Notes under the pieces: generated by a model | What the model saw: only the letters and a program-made list of their open reading frames with translations | Told to the model about the DNA's origin: nothing | Databases searched by the model: none | Assembly: GCA_020627825.1 (NCBI GenBank) | Contig: JAHDGD010000002.1 | Location: 1 to 64,000 of the forward strand | Source of the DNA: Saprospiraceae bacterium | GTDB taxonomy: Bacteria > Bacteroidota > Bacteroidia > Chitinophagales > Saprospiraceae | Direction: 5' to 3' | Length of the DNA stretch: 64,000 bases | In this document: in pieces, positions 62,696-64,000 of the stretch | How the letters are laid out: the number at the start of each line of letters is the position of its first letter | How positions within the stretch are numbered: the first letter of the stretch is position 1 | Translations under genes and position numbers: made by a program

Positions 62696-63259
62696 TTAGA
62701 ACCACTTGTTCTTTAGATAATCTTGGCTGATATGACCGAACATGTTAACTAAGCCATCTTCCACTAGATGATCAACAGTACGTACTAAAATTTCATATTC
62801 AGTGAACTGTTGTCCTTTTCTGAGTTGTTCATTGTATTCATAATAAAAGGTAGGCAATCCAGCATATCTAAATTCCCATTTATCATCATTATTTAACTTT
62901 GCACTAATAACTTTTGCTTCACCATCAGGAGAATCTTTTAAAAGAGAATGAATAATCAATAAAACCTTATCTTTTGACACTGCGAAAAGCATTATGTCAG
63001 ATATAATAAAGTCCTCTTCTTTATAAAATCCCATACTGCTATAGTTTTCTATCCAGTAGTCGATTTCAGTCCTTAAAAGACTTTTCATATATTCAGCGTC
63101 GTTCTTATCAACAGTCTTGTCGACATATTCTTGAACTACGCTATTCATTGTATACGTATTCATTTTTTGATCATTTGTACTTGAGGCACACGAAAGTAAG
63201 CTAAAAAATATCAATAGATTGCATGAAAACAAATGAAATGTTAGAAAATTTAAGCCCAT
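62696..63259 (-). CDS. Uncharacterised lipoprotein
   Basis: 187 aa. MGLNFLTFHLFSCNLLIFFSLLSC has a lipobox (LLSC, Cys24). The mature part (QEYVDKTVDKNDAEYMKSLL, FIISDIMLFAVSKDKVLLIIHSLL, YAGLPTFYYEYNEQLRKGQQFTEYEILV) is alpha/beta without a known family. The start overlaps the end of the Trp-hendecad gene by 10 bp, so the two are translated together and may act together. An effector/immunity relation is possible but only a guess. Confidence 0.55.
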   Translation of the reverse strand: MGLNFLTFHLFSCNLLIFFSLLSCASSTNDQKMNTYTMNSVVQEYVDKTVDKNDAEYMKSLLRTEIDYWIENYSSMGFYKEEDFIISDIMLFAVSKDKVLLIIHSLLKDSPDGEAKVISAKLNNDDKWEFRYAGLPTFYYEYNEQLRKGQQFTEYEILVRTVDHLVEDGLVNMFGHISQDYLKNKWF

Positions 63260-64000
63260 GCATCTGTTTCTTTGATTATTCCAATCACTTTAGCTACTCT
63301 TTTACGCATAGCTTCAATCTTTCTTTGGATTTTCTTAATCAAAGATTTAAGTTTTCTTTGTACAGATTTCATTGTTTTCTCTACATACTTTTCCCCTTTA
63401 CTAATTTGGCTTTTTGCCCAAGATGAAATCTTTTCTACTTGACCATTTACCCAAGATTCTAGCGAATCTGATTTTTCAGTTATCCAATTTTCAAGATCTG
63501 AAGTCTTTGATTCAAGCCATAAATTCGCTTCATTAACTTTAGACTGAGCTGTATCCACAATCTCATTTTCTTTATTTCGAACTTTATCAACTTGTGTATC
63601 TTTTTTGCCTTTTACCCAATCTGATAACTTTCCAATTTCACCACTTAGAATACCTCCTGTCTTCTTGTTCAGCCAGTCTGATCCTTCTTTTATTTTGTCA
63701 TCAATAAAATCATCCCCTTTATCTACCTTATCATCTACCCATTCATCTGCTTCATTGATTTTTTCATCTACCCATTCTTTTCCATCCTCTCTTTTTTCAT
63801 CTAACCAGTCAGCACCTTGTCCTACTTTTTCTTTAAAAATACTGTTTGCACTTGATACATTTTGTCTTACCCATTCTTGGAGCTCTGAAATTTTATTTCT
63901 GATATCTTGAGGGAGACCCTCTACCTTATCAATGATTTTAGGAATATTGATAGAACGACCTTCATATCCTTCTTGAGAAACTTCTTGATGATTATAATTT
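63250..64000 (-). CDS. Trp-hendecad repeat protein (5' end outside window)
   Basis: The frame is open to the right edge, so the start near 63558 is artificial and at least 249 codons are present; the N-terminus is missing. After ...IINIPKIIDKVEGLPQDI the sequence has runs of 11-residue repeats beginning with Trp: WVRQNVSSANS, then IFKEKVGQGAD, WLDEKREDGKE, WVDEKINEADE, WVDDKVDKGDD, FIDDKIKEGSD, WLNKKTGG. A second run follows: WLESKTSDLEN, WITEKSDSLES, WVNGQVEKISS, WAKSQISKGEK, YVEKTMKSVQR. The C-terminal ~30 residues are strongly basic (LIKKIQRKIEAMRKRVAKVI). A long amphipathic or coiled-coil helix with a Trp ridge is expected. Followed by an overlapping lipoprotein gene. Function unknown. 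Confidence 0.8.
   Translation of the reverse strand, partial: NYNHQEVSQEGYEGRSINIPKIIDKVEGLPQDIRNKISELQEWVRQNVSSANSIFKEKVGQGADWLDEKREDGKEWVDEKINEADEWVDDKVDKGDDFIDDKIKEGSDWLNKKTGGILSGEIGKLSDWVKGKKDTQVDKVRNKENEIVDTAQSKVNEANLWLESKTSDLENWITEKSDSLESWVNGQVEKISSWAKSQISKGEKYVEKTMKSVQRKLKSLIKKIQRKIEAMRKRVAKVIGIIKETDAWA

Noticed and set aside
63558-63558. GTG start of the 102-aa version of the right-edge gene
   Set aside because: The frame is open upstream to the window edge with clear repeat coding, so it is not the true start.
63605-63910. Plus-strand Ser/Phe-rich ORF with apparent repeats
   Set aside because: It is the antisense of the Trp-hendecad repeats; its periodicity is inherited from them.
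1-64000. CRISPR arrays, IS elements, prophage, tRNA or rRNA genes
   Set aside because: No repeat-spacer pattern, transposase motif, phage gene or tRNA T-loop/cloverleaf was seen on either strand.

Overview
The window is chromosomal DNA of a low-GC (about one third G+C by eye) member of the Bacteroidota. The signs are type IX secretion (T9SS) parts and cargo (PorP/SprF, a PorE-like OmpA protein, CHU_C and type A sorting domains), a TonB receptor paired with a DUF5689 lipoprotein, a 287-aa primary sigma factor, promoters of the TTG-N17/18-TAnnTTTG kind, and almost no Shine-Dalgarno sequences. A gliding or surface-living Saprospiria- or Cytophagia-type bacterium fits, but no rRNA or other taxonomic marker is present, so the class is an inference.

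Layout. 1-2.8 kb: the end of a large SprB-repeat surface protein, then an ECF sigma factor and a one-piece inner-membrane-to-outer-membrane barrel protein. 2.8-8.5 kb: AlkD-like protein, WbqC, a glycosyltransferase, MiaE, a 44-aa membrane microprotein, a Pif1-like helicase and a secreted EEP nuclease. 8.6-13.4 kb: TonB receptor plus DUF5689 lipoprotein, divergent from the nuclease; together they look like a nucleic-acid or phosphate scavenging locus. 13.5-22.1 kb: TrmN6, alanine dehydrogenase, RluA, TyrRS, an FtsX permease with a metalloprotease-like partner, a YfiT-like protein and CorA. 22.1-26.1 kb: a cluster of four DnaA boxes and a hairpin-rich leader ahead of nrdB-nrdA. 27.2-34.1 kb: a T9SS/gliding operon (PorP, PorE-like, CHU_C adhesin). 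34.3-42 kb: RpoD, a LytS/LytR two-component pair, FolE, FabD, YqgE and an ABC-F ATPase. 42-55.2 kb: a long minus-strand block with RluA, an unusual RibF-glycosyltransferase fusion, an MBL hydrolase, ferredoxin, SDR, TlpA-like protein, a T9SS sortilin-like lipoprotein, DctA and AccC. 55.3-59.4 kb: an LEA-like repeat protein, a lipoprotein, then Mrp-NifU-PyrF. 59.5-64 kb: a GbsR-type regulator with two small membrane proteins, a VTC/DUF4956 polyphosphate pair, and at the right edge a Trp-hendecad repeat protein that runs out of the window.

The most interesting unexplained structures are: a dispersed 16-20 bp palindrome family (TTTGGGC-N4-GCCCAAA) sitting in intergenic leaders and in signal-peptide codons; the DnaA-box cluster (oriC candidate or nrd control region); an orphan sigma-54-like promoter plus terminator that would make a ~60-nt RNA upstream of ald; the RibF-GT2 fusion; the Trp-hendecad protein; and a set of promoters placed so close to ATG that the mRNAs would be leaderless. 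No tRNA, rRNA, CRISPR array, IS element or prophage was found.
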